This document shows positions 38,827 to 47,695 of a DNA stretch of 64,000 bases, one piece after another (positions within the stretch are counted from its first letter, which is position 1; the number at the start of each line of letters is the position of its first letter). Below the pieces are notes generated by a model. It was not told the DNA's origin. It saw only the letters and a list, made by a program, of their open reading frames with translations, and searched no databases. Position numbers and translations under genes: made by a program. This DNA is from Clostridium folliculivorans (GTDB lineage Bacteria; Bacillota; Clostridia; Clostridiales; Clostridiaceae). Location of the stretch: positions 310,001-374,000 of the forward strand of contig NZ_BQXY01000002.1 in the NCBI RefSeq assembly GCF_024341905.1, in the 5' to 3' direction.

Positions 38827-39984
38827 ATGTATAGTATTTTTTTATTGCTTATTGCATCAGCTTTATTAATTTTTATGCTTCTAAAGCTTAATTTTAATAG
38901 GACAAGCACTTTTGTAACTTTATCATTAACAATATTAATACTCTATTTTGTAGTAAATCCAAGAAGTTGCATGGAAGCAGCTCTACAAGGCGCACAATTA
39001 TTTATAAAGGCCATCTTGCCTTCTTTGTTTCCATTTATGGTTATCTGCAATCTTCTTATTGCTTTTGATGGAATATCTATATACTCTAAATTATTAGGAC
39101 CAATTTTATGTAGACCTCTAAGACTAAGTAAAAACTGTAGCTTCGCTATTGTTGCAAGTATGTTATGTGGTTATCCTCTTGGCGCAAAATACAGTTCTGA
39201 GCTCTATGATAATGGTTATATAGATGAACTTGAGTTCAAAAGGCTTTTAAACATAGCTTCTAATGCTGGACCAATATTCATATTAGGATCTGTGGCTAGT
39301 TCAATGCTCAACAATATCTATTATGGTTATATAATACTCGCTGCAAACTACTTATCTTTTTTTATAATTGGCTTATTTTCCAAAAGCAAAGCTAATCCTA
39401 AAAGATTAAATTTTAAACCATCACCTAAAAATCTTAATATAGGTGAAGCTTTTAAAGCATCCATTAACGATGGTATAAATGGTACCCTGATGGTAGGCGG
39501 CTATGTAATTATTTTTGCTGTATTAATAGCCATAATAAAAAATAATGCTATTGCAAGCATTATTTCTAACAGTATATCTAATATGAATTTAAATAACGAA
39601 TTGTTATCAGCATTATTCCTAGGCAGTCTAGACTTAACTAACGGATGTTATATTATAACAAGTAGCACTTTATCTATAACAATAAAATTATGCCTCATAA
39701 GCTTTTTTTGCTGCTTTGGAGGCTTTTCAATTATTGCACAAACACACGCTTTTTTTTATAAATATGATATCTCAGTAAAAAAATATTTTGCAATTAAATT
39801 TTTACAAGGATTGATAGGTGTAATCGTCACATTCCTTCTATGTACTATATTCATCACTACGATACCTACATTCAGCTCAAATTCCCCAGTTGGTCTTAAC
39901 AACCAAATTTGGCTACCATACTTAATATTTATGATATTAACAATTATTTGTCTAAGTATAAAAAAGTTATTTAATGCTGCGTAG
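38827..39984 (+). CDS. ylbJ: sporulation integral membrane protein YlbJ
   Basis: 385 residues with about eight to ten membrane segments. Family motifs: NPRSCMEAALQGAQLFIKA, ILPSLFPFMV, MLCGYPLGAKYSSELYD, ASNAGPIFILGSVA. YlbJ is needed for heat-resistant spores in B. subtilis and is expressed in the mother cell under sigma-E there. SD AAGGGGGG. Its last 18 bases overlap convergently the end of the coiled-coil gene on the other strand. Confidence 0.93.
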   Translation: MYSIFLLLIASALLIFMLLKLNFNRTSTFVTLSLTILILYFVVNPRSCMEAALQGAQLFIKAILPSLFPFMVICNLLIAFDGISIYSKLLGPILCRPLRLSKNCSFAIVASMLCGYPLGAKYSSELYDNGYIDELEFKRLLNIASNAGPIFILGSVASSMLNNIYYGYIILAANYLSFFIIGLFSKSKANPKRLNFKPSPKNLNIGEAFKASINDGINGTLMVGGYVIIFAVLIAIIKNNAIASIISNSISNMNLNNELLSALFLGSLDLTNGCYIITSSTLSITIKLCLISFFCCFGGFSIIAQTHAFFYKYDISVKKYFAIKFLQGLIGVIVTFLLCTIFITTIPTFSSNSPVGLNNQIWLPYLIFMILTIICLSIKKLFNAA

Positions 39985-40497
39985 TTCCTTAATATTTTCT
40001 CTTATAGTAACGGCACTTTTATTCATATCATCATTCATATTAGTGGCCAAAGTTTCTACGTTAGTTTTAATTATGTTTAAAATCTCATTTGTTTTAACTT
40101 CTATTTCTTTTTCAAGTTGACTAAGTATTTCATCTGCATAATCTCTTGCACCTATTCTAATAGCTTTAGCTTCTCTTTGAGCTGAAGCTATTACTTCTTG
40201 TGCTCTAATATTTGCTTCTTTTACTATATCATGGTTTTCAACCTGCTTCTTTAGAAGATCCATCGTCTGCTTCTTAACAGATTCATATTCTTTTTGTGCT
40301 TCCCCTAAAATCCGTTCTCTTTCTGTCATAACCCATTGAGCTTTCTTAAATTCATCTGGCAAGTAATTTATAACTTGATCTACAACCTCTAGTACTTCCT
40401 TCTTATCAACAACAACTTTACCAGTTATAGGAACCTTTGCTGCACTTTCAACAATATCTTGAAGATATTCAAGGAGCTCAATAACATTAACTTCCAT
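39967..40497 (-). CDS. coiled-coil protein of the coaD locus (often labelled ATPase subunit-like)
   Basis: 176 residues, charged, with a long coiled coil about 60-160 (ERERILGEAQKEYESVKKQ, AQEVIASAQREAKAIRIGA) resembling DivIVA- or V-ATPase subunit H-like helices; no nucleotide-binding motif. Start at ATG 40497, eight bases after AAGGG; a GTG three codons earlier overlaps the SD. Clostridia carry it between coaD and ylbJ; function unknown to me. Confidence 0.8.
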   Translation of the reverse strand: MEVNVIELLEYLQDIVESAAKVPITGKVVVDKKEVLEVVDQVINYLPDEFKKAQWVMTERERILGEAQKEYESVKKQTMDLLKKQVENHDIVKEANIRAQEVIASAQREAKAIRIGARDYADEILSQLEKEIEVKTNEILNIIKTNVETLATNMNDDMNKSAVTIRENIKELRSIK

Positions 40498-40508
40498 TTT
40501 ACTCACCC

Positions 40509-40991
40509 TTATTCCCCCTTTATTCTACTTATAATATCTACGATAATCTCATCTGGAACCAACTCACGAATGCAACCACCGAATTTAGCAACTTGTTTTA
40601 CAGCTGAACTACTCAAGTATGAGTACTGTGCATTAGTCATCATAAAAACAGTTTCTATTTCCGGATCTAATTTATTATTCATCAATGCCATTTGAAATTC
40701 ATACTCAAAGTCAGAAACTGCTCTCAATCCTTTTAAGATTACAGTAGCTTTCTTTTGTCTCATAAAATCTACTAAAAGACCATTAAAAAATTCAACCTTC
40801 ACATTTGGAAAGTCTTTTGTAACTCTTTTTATTAATTCTACTCTTTCATCTATCTTAAATAAGCCTTTTTTATCAACATTAACTAGTACGACAACTATTA
40901 CTTCATCAAAAACCTTAGCCCCTCTAGCAATGATATCAAGATGTCCATTAGTTATTGGGTCAAAGCTTCCAGGGTATACGGCAATCTTCAT
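40509..40991 (-). CDS. coaD: phosphopantetheine adenylyltransferase
   Basis: Penultimate CoA step. 160 residues from [19 protein letters not shown] at 40991 with the HxGH-like NGHLD nucleotidyltransferase motif and [15 protein letters not shown]. The frame extends 19 codons upstream into rsmD but the SD (TCCTCC complement at 40997-41002) fixes this start, one base after the rsmD stop. Confidence 0.97.
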   Translation of the reverse strand: MKIAVYPGSFDPITNGHLDIIARGAKVFDEVIVVVLVNVDKKGLFKIDERVELIKRVTKDFPNVKVEFFNGLLVDFMRQKKATVILKGLRAVSDFEYEFQMALMNNKLDPEIETVFMMTNAQYSYLSSSAVKQVAKFGGCIRELVPDEIIVDIISRIKGE

Positions 40992-40992
40992 T

Positions 40993-41550
40993 TTAGTCCT
41001 CCTTGTATTTATAAAAGACAACGGTTGTATTTCCATATTTTCTTTCATTTGTTATCTTAATTTTTTCACTGCCTTGATATATTTCTTCACTTGTATCTAT
41101 TTTAGTTACAATTATACCGTTCGGATCTAGCAAATTTCTATCCTCTACTATCTTTATCGCATCAGGAATCATATTCTTTAGATAAGGTGGATCAATAAAA
41201 ATAATATTAAACATCTTTCCCTTATCAGCCATAGAGTTTAAGGCACTATATGCATCCATATTTAAAGAGAAACAGAAATCATCGAATTTTAAATTTTGGA
41301 TATTTTCCCTTAAAACTGGATATGTTATAGGACTTTTATCAACTAAATAGCATTCTTTAGCACCTCTGCTTGCAGCTTCTAACCCTAAGCTACCAGTCCC
41401 CGCAAATATGTCAATTACAACAGCATCAGGAATATAAAATTGTATACTGCTGAACATGGCTTCTTTCACCCTGTCTAATGTTGGTCTTGTATCGTATGTA
41501 GGTGGTGATAATAATTTTTTTCCTTTTGCTTTTCCTGCTATGATTCTCAT
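40993..41550 (-). CDS. rsmD: 16S rRNA (guanine966-N2)-methyltransferase RsmD
   Basis: 185 residues. [17 protein letters not shown], then [18 protein letters not shown]-binding [18 protein letters not shown] and catalytic FIDPPYLK (NPPY-like DPPY). Upstream of and tightly spaced to coaD as in most Firmicutes. Confidence 0.96.
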   Translation of the reverse strand: MRIIAGKAKGKKLLSPPTYDTRPTLDRVKEAMFSSIQFYIPDAVVIDIFAGTGSLGLEAASRGAKECYLVDKSPITYPVLRENIQNLKFDDFCFSLNMDAYSALNSMADKGKMFNIIFIDPPYLKNMIPDAIKIVEDRNLLDPNGIIVTKIDTSEEIYQGSEKIKITNERKYGNTTVVFYKYKED

Positions 41551-41663
41551 TTGTATGTCCTCCTAAATTAAGTGAATTTTATCATATAGATAAATAAATT
41601 AAAATATTATTTAAATAAATGGATACCTATCTGTAATCAGAAAAAATATCTTATCAAAGTTTT

Positions 41664-43697
41664 TTAGTTGAAGCAAATATACTTTGAACTTCTAGAAAGA
41701 TTTTTACTAATCTCTGTAATTAGCTTTACATTATTTACATCTGAACTCTGTAAAATTATTTTAGCTTCTTCGCTGGCACATCTTAATATCTTCATATCTT
41801 CAATTATATCCGCTAAAATCAAGCCTGAATCCCCACTTTGTCTCAGCCCAAACATTTCACCAGATCCCCTTAGCTTCAAATCTTGTTCTGCAATGTAAAA
41901 CCCGTCATTACTTTCAGTCATTATCATCATTCTTTTCTTAGTTATATTATTTTTAGCATTACCAACTAAGATACAATAAGATTGATATTGACCTCTTCCT
42001 ACTCTTCCTCTAAGCTGATGCAACTGACTTAATCCAAATCTTTCACAATTCTCAATAATCATTACACTAGCGTTAGGCACATTTACCCCAACCTCAATAA
42101 CAGTTGTTGAGATTAACGCTTTTATATGACCTTCTTTAAATCTATTAACAATATCTTCTTTATCCTTTGGAGCCATCTTTCCATGTAGTTTCTCGATTTT
42201 ATGTTCTTTTAAAACACCATCGCTAAGATCATTATATACTTCATCAACAGAATTCAACTTTCCATCTTCATCCTCTTCTATAAGAGGGCATACCACATAA
42301 ACTTGTCTTCCTTTGCTAATTTCATCTAATGCTAAATTATATGCTTGATATTTTGATTCACTTTGAAAGAACAATGTCTCAATCTTTTTTCTACCAGGAG
42401 GAAGTTCATCGATAATAGAAACATCCAAGTCGCTATATAGATATAAAGCTAAAGTTCTAGGTATTGGTGTAGCAGTCATAACTAGAACATCTGGTTCTTT
42501 CCCTTTATTGATTAGTTTACTTCTTTGCTCTACCCCAAATCTATGCTGCTCATCGGTAACAACCAACCCTAAATTTGTAAAATTAACATCTTCCTGTATT
42601 ATAGCATGAGTGCCTATTACAACAATAGGGATTCCAGAAGAAATTTTTTCTTTTATCCTAATTTTCTCCTTATTTGTTGTACTTCCTGTCAAAAGTTCAA
42701 TATCTATGTCGAATTTGCCAAGTAACTTTTTAGCTTCATAAAAATGCTGTGATGCCAAAATTTCAGTTGGCGCCATCATTGCTACTTGATAACCGTTCTT
42801 ATATACATTAAACATTGATATAAACGCTACAACAGTTTTACCGCTTCCTACATCTCCTTGAACAAGTCTATTCATTGGACTAGAGCTTTTTTGATCAAGA
42901 AGTATTTCTCTAACAACTTTCGCTTGCGCATTAGTCAACTCGTAAGGAAGTGATTTTTTTAAGTCGGTAAGTTCGGGACACATGCTAAATTTAATACCAT
43001 TACTACCTTGTTTCAAGTGATTCTTTAACATTAAAAGTTTTACCGAATATGTAAACAACTCTTGAAATTTCAATCTAGTAATTGCTCCATTTAACTTTTC
43101 TTTTGTAGAAGGGAAATGTATATTTCTTATAGCTTCATCTAAAGAAACTAGATTATACTTTAACAATAAGTATTCTGGTAAATTTTCTCCTATAACTATA
43201 TTGCATAGGATACTATTAACGAGCTTTGATATAACTCCTCCAGTAATATCCCCCTTCAAAGGATATACTGGCAGTATTTCATTGTCACTAGCATCTCTAA
43301 ATACTATGGTAGGATTAACTATTTCAAGATAGTTTCCTACCTTTTTGTATTTCCCCATTAAATTATAGCTTTCACCAATCTTAAAATTATTTTTTATGTA
43401 CGGTTGGTTAAACCATTTTGCTATAACTTTAGTATTTTCATATCTTAAAGCAATGGAGGTTAGTCGTTTTCCGTTTTTAGTCCTAATATCTCTTTCAAAT
43501 GAAACTACCTTACAATTTATTATCTGTTTAAGTTCTTCAGAAATATCATCTATATTAGGATTACCATCCACAAATTCATAATCTCTTGGAAAATAAAGGA
43601 GCAAATCCAACATAGTAAAAATACCACATCGATTTAACTTTTCTTCCAATTTAGGGCCTACTCCTTTTAATTTTTTTATCTCGCTATATATATCCAT
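41664..43697 (-). CDS. recG: ATP-dependent DNA helicase RecG
   Basis: Branch-migrating helicase that remodels stalled forks. 677 residues: wedge domain, Walker A GDVGSGKT about 285, TDEQHRFG (DEXH form), VMTATPIPRTLAL, STTVIEVGVNVPNAS, and QLHQLRGRVGRG. Start ATG 43697 after AGGTGG; a GTG three codons earlier is inside that SD. Alone between rsmD and fakA. Confidence 0.97.
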   Translation of the reverse strand: MDIYSEIKKLKGVGPKLEEKLNRCGIFTMLDLLLYFPRDYEFVDGNPNIDDISEELKQIINCKVVSFERDIRTKNGKRLTSIALRYENTKVIAKWFNQPYIKNNFKIGESYNLMGKYKKVGNYLEIVNPTIVFRDASDNEILPVYPLKGDITGGVISKLVNSILCNIVIGENLPEYLLLKYNLVSLDEAIRNIHFPSTKEKLNGAITRLKFQELFTYSVKLLMLKNHLKQGSNGIKFSMCPELTDLKKSLPYELTNAQAKVVREILLDQKSSSPMNRLVQGDVGSGKTVVAFISMFNVYKNGYQVAMMAPTEILASQHFYEAKKLLGKFDIDIELLTGSTTNKEKIRIKEKISSGIPIVVIGTHAIIQEDVNFTNLGLVVTDEQHRFGVEQRSKLINKGKEPDVLVMTATPIPRTLALYLYSDLDVSIIDELPPGRKKIETLFFQSESKYQAYNLALDEISKGRQVYVVCPLIEEDEDGKLNSVDEVYNDLSDGVLKEHKIEKLHGKMAPKDKEDIVNRFKEGHIKALISTTVIEVGVNVPNASVMIIENCERFGLSQLHQLRGRVGRGQYQSYCILVGNAKNNITKKRMMIMTESNDGFYIAEQDLKLRGSGEMFGLRQSGDSGLILADIIEDMKILRCASEEAKIILQSSDVNNVKLITEISKNLSRSSKYICFN

Positions 43698-43956
43698 CTT
43701 TACCACCTAAAATAAAAAAATCATTCAGTTTATCAGTCATTTTTCATTTGTATTAAAATACGATTTATATGACTAATAATCTATTATAGTACATCTTATT
43801 GAAGTTTTCATTACAATAAAACTTCAGCTTAATATTTGTTATTAAATTATATAGAACTCCCAGTTCTGCTATACAAAACTTAGTAGATTATTCTATTATC
43901 TATTATTTTAACCTTAATTACTTAGTTAGATTTTATTTGGAACTGGTCTATCTACA

Positions 43957-44051
43957 GATTCCAAATTCAACCATTAAGTTATACATTCCGCAAAAATCCT
44001 CAGTAACCACGATTTTCTAACATGCATAACTTAGATTTTCGTAATGGAACC
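43957..44051. repeat. family B palindromic element, copy 3
   Basis: 95 bases, GATTCC at left and GGAACC at right. Inner arms TAAGTTAT / ATAACTTA; copies 1 and 2 have TAATTTAT / ATAAATTA, so a T-A pair became G-C with both sides changed. It is followed after 23 bases by a family C copy. Both lie in the 661-base gap 43698-44358 between fakA and recG; bases 43698-43956 and 44191-44358 are AT-rich, with only a small AGAAC/GTTCT hairpin near 43855. Confidence 0.76.
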
Positions 44052-44074
44052 CTATAAATATGCATTTAAAGCGT

Positions 44075-44152
44075 AATCTAGGTTCAAAACTCATCTAGGT
44101 TCTTAGAGGAGAACTTGAAAATATAAACTTTATTGCGAAGTGGTACATATAT
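44075..44152. repeat. family C element, copy 4 (left half degenerate)
   Basis: Its right half (GAACTTGAAAATATAAACTTTATTGCGAAGTGGTA, read in pieces) matches copy 1's right half; the left half is replaced by two direct repeats ATCTAGGTTC. Inner TTCAA / TTGAA arms still pair. Adjacent to family B copy 3 and to the fakA terminator. Confidence 0.55.
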
Positions 44153-44161
44153 ACAAATAGT

Positions 44162-44190
44162 AAAAAGAAAAGCGACAATGTCGCTTTTCT
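44162..44190 (-). terminator. terminator downstream of yloU-fakA
   Basis: Stem AGAAAAGCGAC / GTCGCTTTTCT, eleven perfect pairs with a 3-base loop, with T- and A-runs on both sides (bidirectional shape). It lies about 170 bases after the fakA stop; no gene separates them. Confidence 0.75.
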
Positions 44191-44358
44191 TATATTACAT
44201 CATATGTCAATTATTATCAATATCTTGATTATGTTTAAGACAGATGTATATTATAAATTTCAATAAGATTACATGTACTATTTAGCAGTTTATTATATAA
44301 ATTTAACATTAGATAAATCTATATTCTCTAAGTTAGCATATGTATGAGATATTAAAAT

Positions 44359-46008
44359 TTATTCTACAGATATTAGGAAATAATACAATGGTTGCTCACC
44401 ATTATAGCATTGAACATCTATATCGCTATACTTCTTTTCAAGTCTAGAAACAAATTGCTTCACTTCATTTTCATCGCATTCTTTTCCATAAAATAAAGTA
44501 ATAAGCTCGCTGTCTTCATCTACCATTTGATTTAATAACTCTTCTGTAACTTCATATACATCGCCACCAACGTGCTTAATTTTATTTTCAATCAGCCCTA
44601 GTATATTGCCTTCTTTTATTTCTATTCCATCCATTTCAGTGTCTCTTACTGCATATGTTACAGATGCTGACTTAACTAGTTCTATTGAATCATTAAGTTC
44701 TTTTATATTTTCTTCAACTTCAGCTTCTGGATTAAACATAGTAATACATGTAATGCCTTGAGGGATTGTCTTTGTAGGAACAACCACTATATGTTTATCA
44801 GATATTTCTGCAGCTTGATTCGCAGCCATTATAATATTTTTATTATTTGGGAATACGAAAATATGCTCAGCATTTAGTTTATCTATGCATTCAAGTATAT
44901 CTAAAGTACTTGGATTCATAGTTTGACCACCCTCAATTACATAATCAACTCCTAAATCCTTGAATATATTTTTTATTCCAGATCCCATAGCCACCGATAC
45001 AAAAGCATATTTTTTCTTTTCTTCAACTTCTTGTTCAACAGCTACTATATTTTCATCCGGAACATCTTCATATTCTTTTTCAACTAAAAGATGTCTATGT
45101 TCTTCTCTCATATTATCAATCTTAATCTTTGATAATTCACCTAGTTGAACTGCCTTTGAAAGAACAGCACCAGGATCATTAGTATGAATATGAACTTTTA
45201 TAACATCTTCATATCCAACAACAATCATTGAATCTCCAAAATGCTCTATTTCATCTTTGAACTTATTAGATTTAGAGCTATCTCCCATAATTATAAATTC
45301 AGTACAATATCCGAATTTAATATCATGATCTTCCATGTTGTTTGCTGCTGATACTCCAGTAACTGCTGGTTTAAAGTTTTGTATTTCTGCTTGTAGATTT
45401 TTTTCTAAAGCCTCATACATTCCTTGTAGTATAATTAAAAGACCCATTCCACCAGAATCTACTACTCCTGCTTTCTTCAAGGCTGGAAGCATTTCAGGTG
45501 TTCTATCTAGCATTGTTTTACTGTGATTGCAAACTTGTTCCATTAGTACTGTTACATCAGTAGCAGAAGATTCTGAAGCAGCCTCTGCTGCAGCTCTTAT
45601 AATGGTTAAAATTGTGCCCTCTGTCGGTCTCATAACTGCTTTATAGGCCGATTTCGCACCTTCTGATAAAGCACTAGCAAACTCAGCTGTATCCGCTTCC
45701 ACTTTATTTTCTAAGCCTTTTGAAATACCTCTAAGTATTTGAGATAATATAACTCCTGAATTTCCTCTTGCTCCCATTAAAGCACCTTTAGCAAGTTTCT
45801 TTGAAATCTCGCCTATAGAAGCTCCTTTTAAGGCTTCAATCTCCTTAACAGCAGCTTTAAATGTCATTGACATATTAGTTCCAGTATCACCATCTGGAAC
45901 AGGAAAAACATTAAGCGAATTAACATACTCGCTTTGCTCTTCCAATCTATTACTTGCATTTATCACCATATTGTAAAAATTTTCACCATTTATTCTAATA
46001 TAATTCAT
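44359..46008 (-). CDS. fakA: fatty acid kinase catalytic subunit FakA (YloV, DAK2 domain)
   Basis: 549 residues. N-terminal DAK2/DhaL domain with PVPDGDTGTNMSMT at 37-50 (metal-ATP aspartates 39 and 41), GARGNSGVILSQ, AVMRPTEGTIL, DSGGMGL; then the DUF1949-like middle and C-terminal domain. With a FakB lipid-binding protein it phosphorylates exogenous fatty acids for PlsY. Coupled to yloU 12 bases upstream. No fakB is in this window. Confidence 0.9.
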   Translation of the reverse strand: MNYIRINGENFYNMVINASNRLEEQSEYVNSLNVFPVPDGDTGTNMSMTFKAAVKEIEALKGASIGEISKKLAKGALMGARGNSGVILSQILRGISKGLENKVEADTAEFASALSEGAKSAYKAVMRPTEGTILTIIRAAAEAASESSATDVTVLMEQVCNHSKTMLDRTPEMLPALKKAGVVDSGGMGLLIILQGMYEALEKNLQAEIQNFKPAVTGVSAANNMEDHDIKFGYCTEFIIMGDSSKSNKFKDEIEHFGDSMIVVGYEDVIKVHIHTNDPGAVLSKAVQLGELSKIKIDNMREEHRHLLVEKEYEDVPDENIVAVEQEVEEKKKYAFVSVAMGSGIKNIFKDLGVDYVIEGGQTMNPSTLDILECIDKLNAEHIFVFPNNKNIIMAANQAAEISDKHIVVVPTKTIPQGITCITMFNPEAEVEENIKELNDSIELVKSASVTYAVRDTEMDGIEIKEGNILGLIENKIKHVGGDVYEVTEELLNQMVDEDSELITLFYGKECDENEVKQFVSRLEKKYSDIDVQCYNGEQPLYYFLISVE

Positions 46009-46020
46009 TAGTTTGCCCTC

Positions 46021-46368
46021 CTAAACTCTCACAGCTTGAACGTTAACAGTTATTGATGATACTTTAATTCCAGTATAATTTTCAACGTTATATCTTACTT
46101 TTTGAATTATATTATTTGCTATAACAGATATCTTTGTACCGTACTCAACCATAACGAATAGTTCTACATTTAGTTTATCTTCTTTAAAATTTATTTTAAC
46201 ACCTTTGCTTAAATTCTCAACTCTTATTAGCTCCCAAAAACCATCGGTTGCATTTTTAGATACCATTCCAACAACACCATAGCATTCCATAGTTGAAAGT
46301 CCAACTATTTTAGCCACTACTTCATCAGAATATGATATATTTCCAAACTCATTTGATACGCCTAACAT
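46021..46368 (-). CDS. yloU: Asp23/Gls24 family envelope stress protein YloU
   Basis: 115 residues, Asp23/Gls24 fold: GNISYSDEVVAKIVGLSTMECYGVVGM and the closing VRYNVENYTGIKVSSITVNVQAV. In Staphylococcus Asp23 is membrane-anchored by AmaP. Here it is cotranscribed with fakA and divergent to rpmB. Confidence 0.9.
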   Translation of the reverse strand: MLGVSNEFGNISYSDEVVAKIVGLSTMECYGVVGMVSKNATDGFWELIRVENLSKGVKINFKEDKLNVELFVMVEYGTKISVIANNIIQKVRYNVENYTGIKVSSITVNVQAVRV

Positions 46369-46403
46369 AATTAAATTCCTCCTTGCTATATTCCATTAAA
46401 TAT

Positions 46404-46432
46404 ATTCTATATTAAATAGGAAGATTATTCAA
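46404..46432 (-). promoter_or_regulatory. sigma-A type promoter for yloU-fakA
   Basis: Minus-strand TTGAAT (46427-46432) and TAGAAT (46404-46409), 17-base spacer, about 35 bases before the yloU start. Confidence 0.5.
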
Positions 46433-46479
46433 TACTCTTAATTATCTCTAATATTTTGCGCATATTTAGTATTTTTATC

Positions 46480-46509
46480 TTGCATAAATTATACATGTTG
46501 TGATAATAT
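46480..46509 (+). promoter_or_regulatory. sigma-A type promoter for rpmB
   Basis: TTGCAT (46480-46485) and TAATAT (46504-46509) with an 18-base spacer; start about 46516, giving a 45-base leader with a small hairpin. Confidence 0.5.
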
Positions 46510-46523
46510 ATTATATGTCCTAT

Positions 46524-46541
46524 TGAAGATCACAATCTTCA
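46524..46541 (+). promoter_or_regulatory. leader hairpin before rpmB
   Basis: TGAAGAT-caca-ATCTTCA, seven pairs, ending about six bases before the AAGGAGG site of rpmB. It could influence ribosome access; no established family is claimed. Confidence 0.4.
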
Positions 46542-46561
46542 GAGTTAAGGAGGTGTTGTAA

Positions 46562-46753
46562 ATGTCAAGAAAATGCGAAATCTGCAACAAGGGTGTAATA
46601 TCAGGAGTACAATACAGCCACTCACACAGACAAAGCAAGAGAAAATGGGCTCCTAACATAAAGAAAGTTAAAGCTGTAGTTAACGGAACACCAAAAACTG
46701 TTCATGTTTGTACTAGATGCTTACGTTCAGGTAAGGTTCAAAGAGCTGTCTAA
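46562..46753 (+). CDS. rpmB: 50S ribosomal protein L28, zinc-binding form
   Basis: 63 residues with four cysteines (CEICNKG and VCTRCLRSG) forming the C+ zinc site, and the usual QYSHSHRQSKRKWAPN. The only ribosomal protein gene on the plus strand in the window. SD AAGGAGGTG, nine bases before ATG. In Bacillus rpmB is likewise opposed to yloU and spoVM. Confidence 0.98.
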   Translation: MSRKCEICNKGVISGVQYSHSHRQSKRKWAPNIKKVKAVVNGTPKTVHVCTRCLRSGKVQRAV

Positions 46754-46763
46754 GAATCTTGTG

Positions 46764-46799
46764 AAATGCAGTTGTAAATTAGCAATTGCATTTTTTTTT
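46764..46799 (+). terminator. rpmB terminator
   Basis: AAATGCA-gTTG...CAAt-TGCATTT stem followed by nine T residues, 10 bases after the rpmB stop. Confidence 0.9.
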
Positions 46800-46803
46800 A
46801 ACA

Positions 46804-46832
46804 TTAAAAGCGTGCCTATGGCACGCTTTTAA
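46804..46832 (-). terminator. spoVM terminator (bidirectional hairpin)
   Basis: TTAAAAGCGTGCC-tat-GGCACGCTTTTAA: thirteen perfect pairs. Lies 25 bases after the spoVM stop on the minus strand and 50 bases after rpmB on the plus strand, so it can close both. Confidence 0.9.
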
Positions 46833-46857
46833 CTTTATCTAATAATATTAGTTTTTC

Positions 46858-46941
46858 TTATGTATGTTTCCTTCCTTTTCTTATAAAAATCCTTAAGAAA
46901 ACAGATAAAAACTTAGGTAACTTAATAGCCACTATTTTCAT
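46858..46941 (-). CDS. spoVM: stage V sporulation protein SpoVM
   Basis: A 27-residue amphipathic peptide, too short for most ORF finders: MKIVAIKLPKFLSVFLRIFI followed by RKGRKHT. It matches the B. subtilis SpoVM pattern (MKFYTIKLPKFLGG...), including Pro9, whose helix recognises the convex forespore membrane and anchors SpoIVA for coat assembly. GGGAGGA lies six bases before the ATG. Location between thiN and rpmB equals that in B. subtilis. Terminated by the perfect hairpin at 46804-46832. In Bacillus transcription is by sigma-E; a CATACTAT element (about 46990-46997, minus strand) could be its -10 but this is weak. Confidence 0.9.
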   Translation of the reverse strand: MKIVAIKLPKFLSVFLRIFIRKGRKHT

Positions 46942-46971
46942 TCTAATTCCTCCCACAATTAATATAAAAGC

Positions 46972-47020
46972 CACCAATAAGCTGCTTTATATATAGTATG
47001 CAAAAAGCAATTTATTGGTG
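46972..47020 (-). terminator. long hairpin between thiN and spoVM
   Basis: CACCAATAA and TTATTGGTG pair perfectly at the base, with an inner GCTTT / AAAGC stem, followed on the minus strand by GCTTTTAT. It could end the rsgA-rpe-thiN transcript before spoVM, which would then need its own promoter. The T-run is short. Confidence 0.5.
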
Positions 47021-47063
47021 ACAAATAATTTTTCATAAATTATTAGATTTTTTATTTTAATTG

Positions 47064-47693
47064 TTAGTCATTACTATAGATAACCATAACTATGCCAGCA
47101 GAAAAGTCAATTTTAATTGATTTATCTATAAATTCATTTGAAACAGTTCTTCCGTCTCCAAATTGTAAGTTATAATCATAAAGTGGATATTTTGCATCCG
47201 CTATATAAAAATTCCTTACTGACTCTCCAAAAGCCTGAAAAGATATAGTTTGTCCGTGAGATCCTTGAAGTTCTACACCTTTAGAAACCAAAAAAATACA
47301 GTTATTTTCATCTTTAATTATGGCCTTTATATTCAAATCTAAAGCACGCTTTAATAGTCCTATATTAGCAACAGTATGATCAAGCCTAGTACCTGTACAT
47401 CCAAGTAAAACAATCTCATCTGCTCCATGTTCTATTGCATTTTTAAAAGCTAATTCGCTATCTGTAAAATCTTTTTCAGGTTTAAACTTAACAATCTCAA
47501 CTTCTTTAAAAGAATTAATTGCTTCGTGTTTAGCAGAATCAAAATCACCTAATATTACATTAGGCTCTACATTATATTTATAAAATACATTAACACCACT
47601 ATCTGCAGCTATCAAATAATCCGCATCTTCTATTTCACATAAAAACAAATCTTTATTTGGAGCCTTTCCTCCTGCTACTATAACAGCTTTCAT
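47064..47693 (-). CDS. thiN: thiamine diphosphokinase
   Basis: Transfers diphosphate from ATP to thiamine. 209 residues: GGKAPNKDLF, AADSGVNVFYKYNVEPNVILGDFDS, KDFTDSELA, GCTGTRLDHTVANI are the TPK signature. Two bases after rpe. Confidence 0.95.
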   Translation of the reverse strand: MKAVIVAGGKAPNKDLFLCEIEDADYLIAADSGVNVFYKYNVEPNVILGDFDSAKHEAINSFKEVEIVKFKPEKDFTDSELAFKNAIEHGADEIVLLGCTGTRLDHTVANIGLLKRALDLNIKAIIKDENNCIFLVSKGVELQGSHGQTISFQAFGESVRNFYIADAKYPLYDYNLQFGDGRTVSNEFIDKSIKIDFSAGIVMVIYSND

Positions 47694-47695
47694 TA

